Below the pieces are notes generated by a model, which had not been told where the DNA came from, did not search any database, and saw nothing but the letters and a program-made list of their open reading frames with translations. A program made the position numbers and the translations under genes. From Fervidicola ferrireducens (GTDB lineage Bacteria > Bacillota > Thermosediminibacteria > Thermosediminibacterales > Thermosediminibacteraceae), in the NCBI RefSeq assembly GCF_001562425.1, contig NZ_LOED01000014.1, forward strand, positions 1 to 58,021: a stretch of DNA of 58,021 bases, read 5' to 3'. Below are positions 44,986 to 57,231 of this stretch, in pieces (the first letter of the stretch is position 1; each line of letters starts with the position of its first letter).

Positions 44986-45612
44986 TCAAATCTCGCGAAC
45001 CGTTTTACCCCTTGCATCATTCGACAATATCGGACCTGCCAGTGCTCTTTTATAGTCTTCCCACGTATTTATATTGAAAAATTCAAGATGAAACTTCTCC
45101 GGCTCAATATCGACATACCGCGTCCTGACCATATAAAGCAGGTCTCTGACCCTTTTGGAATCTCCCCTTTTAATAAGAGCCTCAATGGAATCAACGCAAT
45201 TTTTTGTATAAACAGCGTGCAGCGGTTCGATAAACTCGCCGCATCGCGGACAAACAGCATCGAAACCCGGGGAATTTTCCAGTAAAAAATTTATAAGCTC
45301 CGGATTTAAAAAGGGCATATCACAGGCCACAAAAAAACCAACCTCAGATTGCATTTTTTTAAGGCCGGTATATATCCCTCCCAGCGGACCAAATCCCCTT
45401 ATCTCATCTTGAAATATAAGGCACCGGTCTTTTAGAAAACCGAGCTGCCAGGGATTGTTGGATATGACCAGTACCTCGCGAAAAAGTGGTGCTAGCACAT
45501 TTACGATTCTTTCCAGTATAGTAATTCCGCCAAGTTTCAACAGCCCTTTGTTCTGCACCGATATGCGCGATGACTCCCCACCGTTTAACACAATCGCCGA
45601 ATATTCCCCCAT
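44986..45612 (-). CDS. mobA: MobA-like nucleotidyltransferase
   Basis: The protein has about 208 residues, with a GT-A/Rossmann nucleotidyltransferase N-terminus: IVLNGGESSR...NKGLL replaces the usual LAGGxSxRMGxxK. The metal-binding ACDMPFLNP motif is near residue 95. This matches molybdenum cofactor guanylyltransferases, though the first motif is slightly divergent. The ATG at 45612 is preferred because AAGGAAGG is 5 nt upstream; a GTG at 45618 overlaps that site. A role in Moco activation would suit an anaerobe with selenoproteins, but other nucleotidyltransferases are possible. Confidence 0.78.
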   Translation of the reverse strand: MGEYSAIVLNGGESSRISVQNKGLLKLGGITILERIVNVLAPLFREVLVISNNPWQLGFLKDRCLIFQDEIRGFGPLGGIYTGLKKMQSEVGFFVACDMPFLNPELINFLLENSPGFDAVCPRCGEFIEPLHAVYTKNCVDSIEALIKRGDSKRVRDLLYMVRTRYVDIEPEKFHLEFFNINTWEDYKRALAGPILSNDARGKTVREI

Positions 45613-45701
45613 AGACACCTTCCTTTATCTAGAGCTTCTATTATATTATAGCAGATATTCCCGAAAAAAATAGCTTATCTAAGCTCAAGACCAAACGGCG
45701 A

Positions 45702-45724
45702 AAGGCGGGTATGTACCCGCCCTT
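45702..45724 (-). terminator. Weak terminator-like palindrome after the M24 peptidase gene
   Basis: GGCGGGTA and TACCCGCC are perfect arms with a 2-nt loop. The flanking T-run is short on both strands. It lies downstream of the peptidase gene and upstream of the mobA-like gene. Confidence 0.4.
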
Positions 45725-45794
45725 TTCTTACTTAAAGGTCTTTTTCTCGAAAATATGTAAACCCAATAGGCTCCACTATAGCCGATGTCAATAA

Positions 45795-46868
45795 TTATTC
45801 AATAACGGTAAGATTCTTATCACACATCGTCAACACTTCGCATCCCTCATCGGTTACGACTACGAGGTCTTCTATCCTTACCCCAAGCTTTCCCGGAATA
45901 TATATCCCCGGTTCTATCGAAAATATCATGCCGGCCTCAATCCTCTCCATATTCGCTGCAGAAACGTCTCCCGGCTCATGAACTTCTATCCCTATGGAAT
46001 GCCCCGTTCGGTGGGTAAAATATCGGCCGTAGCCTGCACTTTCGATGCAGTTTCGCGCAGCGGCATCTATATCGCAAAATCTCACGCCGGGTCTTACCGC
46101 CTCAATCGCCCTCATGTTGGCTTCCAGCACTATATTATATATCTTTTTTGCTTCTTCTGAGACCTTCTTATAAAACACCGTTCTGGTTATGTCGGAGCAG
46201 TAGGAATACTTTACGCAGCCGATATCTATTATGATAGAGTCCCCTTCCTTTACGGTAGAGTTCCCTGGGACATGGTGGGGGTCTGCAGCATTCGCACCGT
46301 AGGCGATAATGGGCTCGAAGGAAAAGCCGTCGGCCCCTAAATCTTCGTAAATTTTAAGGAGCATCCGTCCCATCTTTTTTTCGGTATGCCCTCCCGGTAT
46401 CAGTTCTAAAATTTTCTTTACAGCTTCGCTGTTGATTTTCGAAGATTCCCGCATCAAGTTTATTTCCGACGGATCTTTTCTCATTCTCACCCTGTCGACT
46501 ATATCCGACACGACAAATTTGCAGCCCTTCTTAAATTCCATGAGCCTCAATAAAAACCGGGCAGGCCAGTTTTTGTCCACACCCAAAGTTTCCCCTTCTT
46601 TTACGTGCTTTGAGAGAAGCTCCACGGGGTCCTCTACATCGTTAAAAAATATTTTTTCTAGTCCCAAATCTTCGCTGACGGGGAAAAGCTCGTTGAGAAA
46701 AAGCTTGCACTCTCCACCGGCGTCGATATAAAGCGCAAGCATCCTTTCGCCAGGATGTATCCACTTTCCCGTAAGATAAAATATCGAAGCGGGCTCGGAG
46801 ATTACAAGCTGCGGTACGTTTTGCCTTTCCATCTCTTTTAGAATTTTTTTGAGTCGCTCCTCGTTCAA
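45795..46868 (-). CDS. Xaa-Pro peptidase, M24 family
   Basis: The 357-aa protein has an N-terminal creatinase-like domain (about 1-125) and a C-terminal pita-bread metalloprotease domain. The five metal ligands are visible: Asp in IIDIGCVK, Asp in CSDITRTVF, His in HRTGHSIG, Glu in SIEPGIY and Glu in GVRIEDL. It cleaves peptides before proline or is a related aminopeptidase. The start is TTG with AAGGAGG 8 nt upstream. An extended -10 (TGATATAAT) in the 98-bp gap to ilvB suggests its own promoter. Confidence 0.93.
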   Translation of the reverse strand: MNEERLKKILKEMERQNVPQLVISEPASIFYLTGKWIHPGERMLALYIDAGGECKLFLNELFPVSEDLGLEKIFFNDVEDPVELLSKHVKEGETLGVDKNWPARFLLRLMEFKKGCKFVVSDIVDRVRMRKDPSEINLMRESSKINSEAVKKILELIPGGHTEKKMGRMLLKIYEDLGADGFSFEPIIAYGANAADPHHVPGNSTVKEGDSIIIDIGCVKYSYCSDITRTVFYKKVSEEAKKIYNIVLEANMRAIEAVRPGVRFCDIDAAARNCIESAGYGRYFTHRTGHSIGIEVHEPGDVSAANMERIEAGMIFSIEPGIYIPGKLGVRIEDLVVVTDEGCEVLTMCDKNLTVIE

Positions 46869-46966
46869 AAAATATCCCTCCTTGTACTTTTATTTTTTTC
46901 TCACTATACCGACAGTTTAATTATATCAGAAACCTTCTCAATTACATCAATTTTTTTTCTATCATA

Positions 46967-48658
46967 TCAATCTATTCCCAGCATCTGGTATATAGGTTTC
47001 CCAGGAGGGACTATGGGAACGGCCTTTTCGTCCTTATCTATCACTACCTCAACCACCGCCGGTTTTTCCTCATTTATCGCCCTTTTTATTGCCTCGCGCA
47101 CCTCGTCACTCCTCGTAACCCTGTATCCGGCGGCACCGAAACCTTCGGCAATTCTTGCGTAATCGGCCACATCCCCCAAGTCCGAATGGGAAAACCTGCC
47201 GCCGTAAAACATCTCCTGCCACTGCCGGACCATCCCGAGGCTCCTGTTGTTAAAAACCACTACTATTACCGGTATATCGTACCTCAGTGCGGTCAAAAGC
47301 TCGTGGCAGTTCATCTCAAAGCTTCCGTCACCCGCTATATCGAAAACAACCTTATCCGGTCTTCCAACTTTTGCCCCTATGGCCGCAGGGAGCCCAAAGC
47401 CCATGGTCCCGAGGCCCCCTGATGTTATGAAACTCGAAGAATCTTCAAATTTGTAATATTGAGCAGCCCACATCTGGTGCTGTCCCACTTCCGTCGCTAT
47501 TATCGCCTTGCCTTCGGTGAGTTCGTTTATCTCCTCTATTACATATCTGGGGGTCAATTCTCTTCTAGAATCTCTTAATAAATACTTGTTTTTAAAATAC
47601 TCTATCCTCTTTAGCCAGTCACCGTGGCGTTTTTCGGGAACAATTTCAATGAGTCTCGACAAAAGCTCCTTAGCGTCCCCGTGCAGAGAAAGGTCCACCC
47701 TCACGTTTTTGCCTATTTCTGCTGAATCTATGTCGATGTGGATTATTTTTGCGTTTTTTGCAAATTCATCTGTCTTCCCCGTCACCCGGTCGTCGAATCG
47801 GGCTCCTACCGCCACCAAAAGGTCGCATTCGCTAACCGCAAGATTCGCCCAGGGAGTGCCGTGCATCCCCAGCATCCCAAGGTAAAGCTCGTGATTATGC
47901 GGAAAACACCCAATCCCCATGAGGGTGGTTGTGACGGGACAGCATATTTTTTCTGCAAAAGTTTTCAAAGCCGAAGAAGCGCCTGATAATTTCACACCGC
48001 CGCCGGCATAAATTACCGGCCTTTCCGACTTCATTATCATTTCGACAGCTATTTCCAGGTTTTCTTTTTCATCGTGTGAAGAATTTATCTTTTCAGAAAG
48101 AACCCTAAAGGATAAGTCAAAATCCTCTTTTTGTTCTTCCATATTAGTTTCCGAAGCCATAATATCCTTCGGCAGTTCTATGACGACAGGGCCCGGCCTA
48201 CCCGATTTTGCTATGCGAAAAGCTTCCCTCACGGTTTTCAAAATTTCCCTTTTATCCCTCAGCATAAAGCTATGCTTTGTTATCGGCAGGGTAATTCCGC
48301 AGATATCCACTTCCTGGAAGGAATCCTTCCCTATCAAATCGGTAGAAACCTGACCGGCTAGCACTACCATAGGTACGGAGTCCATGTACGCGTTGGCTAT
48401 GCCCGTCACCAGGTTGGTGGCACCCGGTCCGGAAGTGCTTATAACCACCCCTACTTTGCCTGTCGCCCTGGCGTAACCGTCCGCTGCATGGGCAGCCCCT
48501 TGTTCGTGGACAGTCCTTACATGCTTTATCTTCCTGTTATTGTAAAGCGCATCGTATATGGGAAGCACAGCTCCTCCCGGAAATCCGAATATAACCTCAA
48601 CCCCTACTTCTTCAAGGGCTTTTAAAAGTACTTCCGCTCCAGTCATCTCTTTTTCCAC
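46967..48658 (-). CDS. ilvB: Acetolactate synthase large subunit (second copy, Ile T-box controlled)
   Basis: The 563-aa TPP enzyme makes acetolactate or acetohydroxybutyrate. It has the catalytic Glu in VHEQGAAHAADGYAR, the FAD-binding centre and the TPP/Mg motif GDGSFEMN. It stands alone, without an ilvN, and is preceded by a T-box whose specifier reads AUC (Ile). A paralogue heads the ilv-leu operon. The two probably serve different needs, this one linked to isoleucine. It would need the ilvN at 54501 or another small subunit for feedback control. Confidence 0.95.
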   Translation of the reverse strand: MEKEMTGAEVLLKALEEVGVEVIFGFPGGAVLPIYDALYNNRKIKHVRTVHEQGAAHAADGYARATGKVGVVISTSGPGATNLVTGIANAYMDSVPMVVLAGQVSTDLIGKDSFQEVDICGITLPITKHSFMLRDKREILKTVREAFRIAKSGRPGPVVIELPKDIMASETNMEEQKEDFDLSFRVLSEKINSSHDEKENLEIAVEMIMKSERPVIYAGGGVKLSGASSALKTFAEKICCPVTTTLMGIGCFPHNHELYLGMLGMHGTPWANLAVSECDLLVAVGARFDDRVTGKTDEFAKNAKIIHIDIDSAEIGKNVRVDLSLHGDAKELLSRLIEIVPEKRHGDWLKRIEYFKNKYLLRDSRRELTPRYVIEEINELTEGKAIIATEVGQHQMWAAQYYKFEDSSSFITSGGLGTMGFGLPAAIGAKVGRPDKVVFDIAGDGSFEMNCHELLTALRYDIPVIVVVFNNRSLGMVRQWQEMFYGGRFSHSDLGDVADYARIAEGFGAAGYRVTRSDEVREAIKRAINEEKPAVVEVVIDKDEKAVPIVPPGKPIYQMLGID

Positions 48659-48686
48659 CTCTTAAAAAAGTTTAAGTTTTTGCCAA

Positions 48687-48985
48687 ATTAAAAAGGCCCT
48701 TCGCCCCTTATAAAATAAGGGGCGAAGGGCCTTCGCGGTACCACCCTCTTCATCCGCACCTCACGGTGCGGACCTCGGCAGGTACGGGACCTCACGGTCC
48801 GATACCCGGCACTTTAACGGGTGCCTATTCCCTACAAAAGGGCCCCGACCGGAGCTACTCAGTTTCACCCCGGCAGCTCGGAGGTGATTTTCGGTAAATC
48901 CCTCGGTATCGGCTCTCACCTTGCCCGACTCTCTGTAACCTCGGGAAGTTACCTACTGTCCTCTTCATCGCCGTTTATGCTCTAT
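48687..48985 (-). promoter_or_regulatory. T-box leader, probable isoleucine specificity
   Basis: The minus strand has GATGAAGAGGACAGTA at the Stem I base and AGAG/GGTGAGAG distal motifs. The specifier loop reads GAAA-ATC-ACCTCC. The T-box AGGGTGGTACCGCG and a 20-bp-class terminator with a T-run follow (48687-48734). The specifier ATC indicates tRNA-Ile. Uncharged tRNA should stabilise the antiterminator and allow ilvB expression. Confidence 0.9.
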
Positions 48986-49034
48986 CATAAATATTATAGA
49001 TAATTTATTGTGTCTGATTATACAACAAAAATCT

Positions 49035-50102
<1,068 letters not shown>

Positions 50103-50110
<8 letters not shown>

Positions 50111-50603
50111 GGCCTTGACCTCCCCGGCGGGCGTAATTCAAAAGGCCTCCGGCTCTAATTATCTCTTCGATGAAGTCAGGATAAGGCTTTGCGGCAAATT
50201 CCTTGCCAGAAGTCAGGTTTTTTATGATTCCTCTCTCTAAGTCAACCTCCACCAGATCATTTTCTTTTATGTTTTCCGCTGCCTCCTCGCACTCCAGTAC
50301 CGAAAGTCCTATGTTTATGGCATTTCTGTAAAATATCCTGGCGAAGGATTTGGCGATTACGCAGCTCACACCAGCAGCTTTTATGGCAAGAGGCGCATGT
50401 TCCCTTGAACTTCCGCAGCCGAAATTTCTCCCGGCGACGATTATATCGCCCCTTTTCACCTTTTTTGCAAATTCCGGGTCGATATCCTCCATGCAGTGAA
50501 GGGCAAGTTCTTCCGGCTGCACGGTATTCAGGTATCTTGCCGGAATAATAACGTCGGTATCCACGTTGTCGCCGAATACCCAGGCTCTTCCGGTAAACTT
50601 CAT
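50103..50603 (-). CDS. leuD: 3-isopropylmalate dehydratase small subunit
   Basis: The 166-aa subunit pairs with LeuC to isomerise isopropylmalate. It starts [19 protein letters not shown], and the swivelling-domain motif [14 protein letters not shown] lies near residue 55. The ATG at 50603 overlaps the leuC stop as ATGA. The longer frame upstream is only leuC read in another phase. Length is typical of the short bacterial/archaeal-type LeuD. Confidence 0.97.
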
Positions 50604-51868
50604 CCTCTCACTACCTCCTCGGGATGGGCTATCCGCCCCAGCACCGCCGACGCCGCCGCCACCGCCGGGTTGGAAAGGTACACTTCGCTTTCGGGATGCC
50701 CCATCCTCCCTACGAAGTTCCTGTTGGTGGTCGCCACAGCCCTCTCTCCTTTCGCCAGTATTCCCATGTGGCCGCCCAGGCAGGGCCCGCAAGTGGGTGT
50801 GCTCACCACCGCTCCCGCCTCCAGAAATACTTCCGTTATGCCTTCCTTCACCATTTGAAGGCTCACTTCCTGCGTAGCCGGAATAATTATCAACCTCACC
50901 TCGGGATGAACTTTTTTTCCTTTTAACACCCGGGCCGCCATCCTCATGTCCTCAAGCCTTCCGTTGGTGCAGGAACCTATCACCACCTGGTCTATCTTTA
51001 CATCGGCAAGTTCGTATACGTCCACCACGTTGTCCGGAGAGTGGGGTTTTGCCACCTGCGGATTTATCTGCGATACATCGTAAGTTCTGATATCGACGTA
51101 AGGCGCTCCTTCATCGCTTCTCAATACTTTAAATTCCCTTTTTCCTCTTTTTCTCGCGTATTCCAGCGTCTTTTCGTCGGGCTCCATTATACCGTTTTTT
51201 GCGCCCGCCTCCACAGCCATGTTGGTCATTGTAAATCTTTCATCCATCGACAAAAACTTCAGGGCTTCCCCGGCAAATTCCATGGATTTATAAAGTGCTC
51301 CATCCACCCCTATATCCCCGATGGTGTACAATATCAAATCTTTCCCGGTGACATAGGGATTCGGCTTTCCCACGTATTCAAACTTCATCGATTCAGGCAC
51401 CCTCAGCCAGCATTTGCCCGTCATCATGGCAAAGGCCAAATCGGTGCTCCCCACTCCCGTCGAAAAAGCACCTAAGGCGCCGTAGGTACACGTATGGGAG
51501 TCAGCTCCGATTACCAAATCCCCCGGGAGCACCAGTCCCATTTCGGGCAAAAGCGCGTGTTCTATTCCCATCCTGCCCACTTCGTAGTAATGGGTGATTC
51601 TTTGCTCCCTTGCAAATTCGCGAAGAGCCTTACAAAGTTCGGCAGACTTTATGTCCTTGCACGGTGTGAAGTGATCTGGAATTAGGGCTATTTTATCCCT
51701 ATCGAAAACCTCGCTTCCCCCTGCCTTTTTAAATTCCGAAATGGCCACGGGACCCGTTATGTCATTGGCCAGAGCCAGATCCACATCGGCAAAGACGAAC
51801 TCTCCCGGCTCGACGTAATCTCTTCCCGAGTGGTATGCTATTATTTTCTGGCTTATGGTCATCTTCAT
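50600..51868 (-). CDS. leuC: 3-isopropylmalate dehydratase large subunit
   Basis: The 422-aa aconitase-family protein carries a [4Fe-4S] cluster, with one Cys in GSCTNGR and two in [22 protein letters not shown] is the family signature. The length (about 420) marks the short HacA/LeuC2 type found with small LeuD subunits in thermophiles and clostridia. It overlaps leuD by the ATGA arrangement and is 33 bp after leuA. Confidence 0.97.
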   Translation of the reverse strand: MKMTISQKIIAYHSGRDYVEPGEFVFADVDLALANDITGPVAISEFKKAGGSEVFDRDKIALIPDHFTPCKDIKSAELCKALREFAREQRITHYYEVGRMGIEHALLPEMGLVLPGDLVIGADSHTCTYGALGAFSTGVGSTDLAFAMMTGKCWLRVPESMKFEYVGKPNPYVTGKDLILYTIGDIGVDGALYKSMEFAGEALKFLSMDERFTMTNMAVEAGAKNGIMEPDEKTLEYARKRGKREFKVLRSDEGAPYVDIRTYDVSQINPQVAKPHSPDNVVDVYELADVKIDQVVIGSCTNGRLEDMRMAARVLKGKKVHPEVRLIIIPATQEVSLQMVKEGITEVFLEAGAVVSTPTCGPCLGGHMGILAKGERAVATTNRNFVGRMGHPESEVYLSNPAVAAASAVLGRIAHPEEVVRG

Positions 51869-51901
51869 AGATATCTCCTCCGTTTTTTGCCGGTCTCACA
51901 T

Positions 51902-53428
51902 TCACTGCGAATTGGATTCCCCATTGCTCATAAAGCTTATGTTCAGGGCATTCACGTATGCCAACGCACTTGCCTCAATAATGTCAGTACTGAGGCCGCG
52001 ACCGGTGAAAATCCTGCCATCCCTTTCCACTTTTACCACAACCTCACCCATGGCATCCTTTCCGCCGGAAACCGCCTTTATCGAATAGTCCACCAACTTG
52101 CAGCTTATGCCGCAAGCCCTGTCAATAGCCTTGTACGTGGCGTCTATCGGTCCATCTCCGGTGGACGCTTCCTCCACTACTTTGTTTTCTTTTTTTACGC
52201 GCACGGTGGACGTCGCAATAGACTGGTTGCCGCAGGAAACCAGAAAGTATTCAAGTTCGATTACTTTTGGAATCTTGACCACCTGTTCTCCAAGAATAGC
52301 TTCTATATCCTCGTCGGTGACTTCCTTTTTCTTGTCCGCAAGGTCCTTAAATTTTTCGAAAGCTTTTAAAGCTTCTTCTTCTGGAATGTCATAGCCCAAT
52401 TCCTTTAACCTGTGGAAAAAGGCATGGCGCCCGGAGTGCTTTCCGAGCACTATTCTGTTGGAGGGAAGGCCAATCGATTCCGGCGTCATTATCTCGTAGG
52501 TGGACCTTTCGGCGAGCACCCCGTGCTGGTGAATGCCCGACTCGTGGGCGAAGGCGTTGGCACCTACTATCGCCTTATTGGGCTGGATGTATATTCCGGT
52601 AAGAGAGCTCACCAGTTTGCTGGTGCGGTAAATCTGTCTGGTATCCACTCCCACATCCACTTTGTAGACGTCCTTTCTGGTTACGAGAGCCATGACAATT
52701 TCTTCCAAAGCCGCATTTCCCGCCCTTTCACCAAGGCCGTTAACCGCGCATTCCACCTGGGTTGCCCCGTTTTTCACCGCCGCGAGGGAATTGGCCACCG
52801 CCATTCCCAGATCGTCGTGGCAGTGTACGCTTACAATCACGTTGTTGAGTTCCGGCACCCTCTCCCTGAGCACCCTTACCAGTTCACCGAATTCCTCAGG
52901 GGTTGAATAACCCACTGTATCGGGGATGTTTATCACCGTCGCGCCGTTTTTCACGGCAGTGGAAAAAAGCCTGCAAAGGAACTCCAAGTCGGACCTGCTT
53001 GCATCTTCGGCGGAAAACTCCACATCAGAGGTGTAGCTTTTGGCCCTTTTTACAGCCTCAGCTGCCGCCTCGAGCACCTGCTCCGGTGTCATTTTGAGTT
53101 TGTATTTCATGTGTATGGGGGAAGAAGCGATGAATGTGTGTATCCTCGGATTTTCGCCGTTCTTCAACGCTTCCCAGGCCGTGTCTATGTCCCTGAAATT
53201 CGCCCGGGCGAGGGCCGCTATAACCGGGCCCTTCACGTTTTCCGCGATCCCCTTCACCGCTTCAAAATCCCCCTTTGAAGCTACCGGAAACCCTGCTTCG
53301 ATTACATCCACTTTCATTTTCGCAAGTTGTCTTGCTATTTCCAGTTTTTCCCTCGCGTTTAACGCTACACCGGGGGTTTGTTCTCCATCCCTCAGAGTCG
53401 TATCGAATATCCATACCCTCTTGGTCAT
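51902..53428 (-). CDS. leuA: 2-isopropylmalate synthase
   Basis: The enzyme has about 508 residues and condenses acetyl-CoA with 2-oxoisovalerate. It begins [21 protein letters not shown] (catalytic barrel, metal and substrate Arg/Asp). [17 protein letters not shown] holds metal-binding His residues and [13 protein letters not shown] follows. A C-terminal LeuA regulatory domain (about 390-505, with [14 protein letters not shown]) should give leucine feedback. I chose the ATG at 53428, with GGGGGTC upstream, because the longer frame overlaps ilvC. Confidence 0.97.
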   Translation of the reverse strand: MTKRVWIFDTTLRDGEQTPGVALNAREKLEIARQLAKMKVDVIEAGFPVASKGDFEAVKGIAENVKGPVIAALARANFRDIDTAWEALKNGENPRIHTFIASSPIHMKYKLKMTPEQVLEAAAEAVKRAKSYTSDVEFSAEDASRSDLEFLCRLFSTAVKNGATVINIPDTVGYSTPEEFGELVRVLRERVPELNNVIVSVHCHDDLGMAVANSLAAVKNGATQVECAVNGLGERAGNAALEEIVMALVTRKDVYKVDVGVDTRQIYRTSKLVSSLTGIYIQPNKAIVGANAFAHESGIHQHGVLAERSTYEIMTPESIGLPSNRIVLGKHSGRHAFFHRLKELGYDIPEEEALKAFEKFKDLADKKKEVTDEDIEAILGEQVVKIPKVIELEYFLVSCGNQSIATSTVRVKKENKVVEEASTGDGPIDATYKAIDRACGISCKLVDYSIKAVSGGKDAMGEVVVKVERDGRIFTGRGLSTDIIEASALAYVNALNISFMSNGESNSQ

Positions 53429-53448
53429 AATAAGACCCCCAGATCGTT

Positions 53449-54471
<1,023 letters not shown>

Positions 54472-54500
54472 TTATGTTCTGCGCCTTTTCAGGCGCGCCT

Positions 54501-55001
54501 TTACTGTTCTGGAGATTCGATGCACTTACTACCCCTGTTCATCGCTATTATTCCGGTTCTAACAAGCTCCTTTATCCCGAAAGGCCTCAATATCTCCTCC
54601 ATGGCATTGACTTTATCCTTATCCCCGGTAAGTTCGATAATCATCGAATCCCTGCTGACATCGATGATGTTTGCCCTGAAAATTTCTGCTATGCCGATTA
54701 TTTCGGACCTCTTTTCGGGTTCCGTGTTCACTTTAATCATCACAAGCTCGCGGCTCACAGAATTTTCGGGTTCTATGAAACTCACCTTTATCACATCCAC
54801 CAGTTTGTTGAGCTGCTTTTTTATCTGCTCGATTACCCTCTCATCCCCATCCACCACAATCGTCATCCTGGAAATTTCCGGATTATCCGTAGGGCCGACC
54901 GCGAGGCTTTCGATGTTGAACCCCCGCCGGGCAAAAAGGCCGGCCACTCTGGAGAGGACCCCAGGATGGTTTTCAACCAAGACTGCCAGCGTGGCTTTCA
55001 T
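54501..55001 (-). CDS. ilvN: Acetolactate synthase small (regulatory) subunit
   Basis: The 166-aa protein has an N-terminal ACT domain ([20 protein letters not shown]) that binds valine or a related effector. A C-terminal IlvN domain contacts the large subunit. Its ATG overlaps the ilvB stop by 29 bp, so translation is coupled. Length fits bacterial IlvN/IlvH. A large plus-strand open frame over it is only a shadow. Confidence 0.97.
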   Translation of the reverse strand: MKATLAVLVENHPGVLSRVAGLFARRGFNIESLAVGPTDNPEISRMTIVVDGDERVIEQIKKQLNKLVDVIKVSFIEPENSVSRELVMIKVNTEPEKRSEIIGIAEIFRANIIDVSRDSMIIELTGDKDKVNAMEEILRPFGIKELVRTGIIAMNRGSKCIESPEQ

Positions 55002-56643
55002 AAGCCTCCTCCTTCCCTAGCATACTCTTTACCCGTACATCCATCGTCAATATGCATTCCAAGAGAAAACTACCCTCTTCTTCAAGCATCGTGGAAATCG
55101 CTTCTTCAAGTTCCTTCTTGCTCTCGACTCTTAACGCTTTTATTCCGTAGCTTTCGGACAGCTTTACAAAATCGGGAAGAAATCCGAAATGCACCTGGCT
55201 ATACCTTCCCCCGCAGTGAATGTCCTGCAGTTCCTTTACGAGCCCCAAACCCCTGTTGTTGAAGAGTATTATCTTCACCGAAAGGTCGTTTTCCCTGAGC
55301 GTCGCAAGTTCCGCAAAATTCATCTGAAAGCTGCCGTCGCCCGTGATATGAATCACCTGTTTGTTGGGGTTTGCGATTTTCGCACCTATAGCCGCCGGAA
55401 GGCCGTAACCCATGGTGCCGAGCCCACCGGAGGTTATGAAGCTTCTGGGGTGCTTAAATTTATAGCACCTGGCTGTCCACATCTGATGAGCTCCCACGTC
55501 AGTGGTAACTATCAACTCGCCCCTCGTTTGTTTGTAAAGTTCACCGATTATGTCCAAGGGTGAAATATCACCGCAGCCCTCCACAACATCCTCGCCTTTT
55601 AATCCTTCCAGATAATCCTTCCAATCTTTCCTGGACCGCTTTTCTATTCTCTTTAAAAGTTCGCAGAGGACGTTTTTTATATCTCCCACGATGGGGATAT
55701 CGACCTTTACATTCTTTCCAATCTCGGCAGGGTCTACATCCACGTGGATTATTTTTGTATTCTTATTGAATCCGCCGGCCCCACCGGTTAATCTGTCGTT
55801 GAACCGGCAACCTAAAGCAATTATCAAATCGGCCTTTTTCAAAGCTTCGTTCGCCCACGGCATGCCGTGGGTGCCCGCCATTCCTAAAAACAGAGGGTGC
55901 TCCGAGGGGAAGGAGCCTATTCCCATCAGGGAAACCGTTACAGGAATATCGGCGGTTTCGGCAAGTCTCATAAGCTCGTCATGAGCTCCGGAGGATATCA
56001 CCCCGCCGCCGGCCAATATTACCGGCCTTTTCGCACTATTGATGGCCTCCACAGCCTTGACAATTTGCAGCGGATGGCCTTGCAGCGTAGGCTTATAGCC
56101 TTTCAAAGACACTTCCTCGGGATAAGTAAAGTCTATTTTTTCCCGGGCCACATCCCGAGGCAAATCTATGAGAACTGGCCCCGGCCGACCTGTGGAGGCT
56201 ATGTGAAAAGCCTCTTTAACTATCCTGGGTATATCGCCGGCGTTTTTAACGAGGTAATTGTGTTTGGTAAAAGGAGCAGTAGCTCCCGTTATATCCACTT
56301 CCTGGAACATGTCACCGCCGATTTGACTTAACGGCACCTGGCCGGTTATGGCAACGATTGGGATGGAGTCCATGTAGGCCGTGGCTATGCCCGTCACCAG
56401 GTTGGTGGCACCGGGCCCCGATGTAGCTATACAGACTCCCACCTTACCGGAAACTCTGGCATATCCGCTAGCCGCATGGGCTGCCGCCTGTTCTGAACGG
56501 GTGAGCACGTGCTTTATTTTTTTGTTAAAAAACAGAGCATCGTATATTTCTAGCACCGCTCCTCCCGGATAACCGAAGACCACTTCCACTTTTTCTTCTT
56601 CCAAACTCCTTACCAAAGCTTCGGCCGCCGTAATCCGCATCAT
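54973..56643 (-). CDS. ilvB: Acetolactate synthase large subunit (head of the ilv-leu operon)
   Basis: The 556-aa TPP-dependent enzyme carries the catalytic Glu region [15 protein letters not shown] and the TPP/Mg motif [20 protein letters not shown] marks the substrate channel. It opens the operon ilvB-ilvN-ilvC-leuA-leuC-leuD-leuB and is controlled by a Leu-type T-box. The tryptophan-to-leucine type changes that affect specificity cannot be judged here. Similar in length to the solitary ilvB at 46967 but clearly diverged. Confidence 0.96.
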   Translation of the reverse strand: MMRITAAEALVRSLEEEKVEVVFGYPGGAVLEIYDALFFNKKIKHVLTRSEQAAAHAASGYARVSGKVGVCIATSGPGATNLVTGIATAYMDSIPIVAITGQVPLSQIGGDMFQEVDITGATAPFTKHNYLVKNAGDIPRIVKEAFHIASTGRPGPVLIDLPRDVAREKIDFTYPEEVSLKGYKPTLQGHPLQIVKAVEAINSAKRPVILAGGGVISSGAHDELMRLAETADIPVTVSLMGIGSFPSEHPLFLGMAGTHGMPWANEALKKADLIIALGCRFNDRLTGGAGGFNKNTKIIHVDVDPAEIGKNVKVDIPIVGDIKNVLCELLKRIEKRSRKDWKDYLEGLKGEDVVEGCGDISPLDIIGELYKQTRGELIVTTDVGAHQMWTARCYKFKHPRSFITSGGLGTMGYGLPAAIGAKIANPNKQVIHITGDGSFQMNFAELATLRENDLSVKIILFNNRGLGLVKELQDIHCGGRYSQVHFGFLPDFVKLSESYGIKALRVESKKELEEAISTMLEEEGSFLLECILTMDVRVKSMLGKEEAYESHAGSLG

Positions 56644-56663
56644 CTTCCCACCCCTTTTTTGGT

Positions 56664-56910
56664 AAAAAAAAACCGCCCCCGATACATGCCGTATCAGGGG
56701 CGAGGTTTTCCTCGCGTTACCACCCTGCTTTACCCGAAACGCTCTATTTCGGGCCTCATTCTTTAACGCTCTAAAGCGGCTCCGGGCTACTTTTTTTCAC
56801 CCGGGCTGTTCAGGAGCGAGAAAGAACGCCAGCTCGGTACCGGCTCTCACCTTCCCCGGCTCTCTTTGACCGGCCAGCCGTCCTGCTCTCCTTCATCACA
56901 ATTGGCTATT
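56664..56910 (-). promoter_or_regulatory. T-box leader, probable leucine specificity
   Basis: The minus strand shows GATGAAGGAGAGC, AGAGAGCCGGGG and GGTGAGAGCCGG Stem I motifs. The T-box AGGGTGGTAACGCG follows, then a terminator (GCCCCTGATAC/GTATCGGGGGC and nine T). The specifier loop is read as CUC after UUU, i.e. leucine. That reading is less canonical than in the other T-box, but it suits the operon. Confidence 0.88.
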
Positions 56911-56926
56911 TTATATTTTGAGCGTT

Positions 56927-56956
56927 ATTTTAACATCTTAAATTCTTTTTTGTCAA
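56927..56956 (-). promoter_or_regulatory. Sigma-A promoter of the ilv-leu operon
   Basis: On the minus strand TTGACA (56951-56956), an 18-bp spacer and TAAAAT (56927-56932) place the start just ahead of the T-box Stem I. Confidence 0.75.
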
Positions 56957-57001
56957 GGGGGTTTTTATAATTTTTAATGTTTTTTTATAAAAATTACTTT
57001 A

Positions 57002-57030
57002 TTGACAGGCTTTCCTTGGTTTCATATAAT
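57002..57030 (+). promoter_or_regulatory. Consensus sigma-A promoter before tnpB-like gene
   Basis: TTGACA (57002-57007), exactly 17 bp, then TATAAT (57025-57030). The predicted leader is about 195 nt and contains only very short ORFs of doubtful value. Confidence 0.75.
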
Positions 57031-57231
57031 ATCAAAAAATGTCCTATTCCGTTTTTATTTTGAAATTTCACGATGCAGGGAGGTTCACAACAGTTGAAGA
57101 TAGTAATGCAAAAGGGTATAGTTTCAATTAGATGATGATTAACACTATTGAGTGTGTAAAAAAGAAAACAATATACGGCACTACCAGGAGATCTTATAGC
57201 GGTAATAACGGACAATGAGGTGCGTAAAGGC

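Noticed and set aside
50604-50792. Longer leuD frame with Pro/Gly/Arg-rich N-terminal 63 residues
   Set aside because: This part is leuC read in another phase; the ATGA-coupled start at 50603 fits the family.
54474-55262. Plus-strand frame of 262 codons opposite ilvN/ilvB
   Set aside because: It lies antisense to two clearly conserved genes and has no recognisable domain or ribosome site.
57060-57210. Two short ORFs of 20-30 codons in the tnpB leader
   Set aside because: There is no clear ribosome site and no recognisable sequence. Probably untranslated leader.
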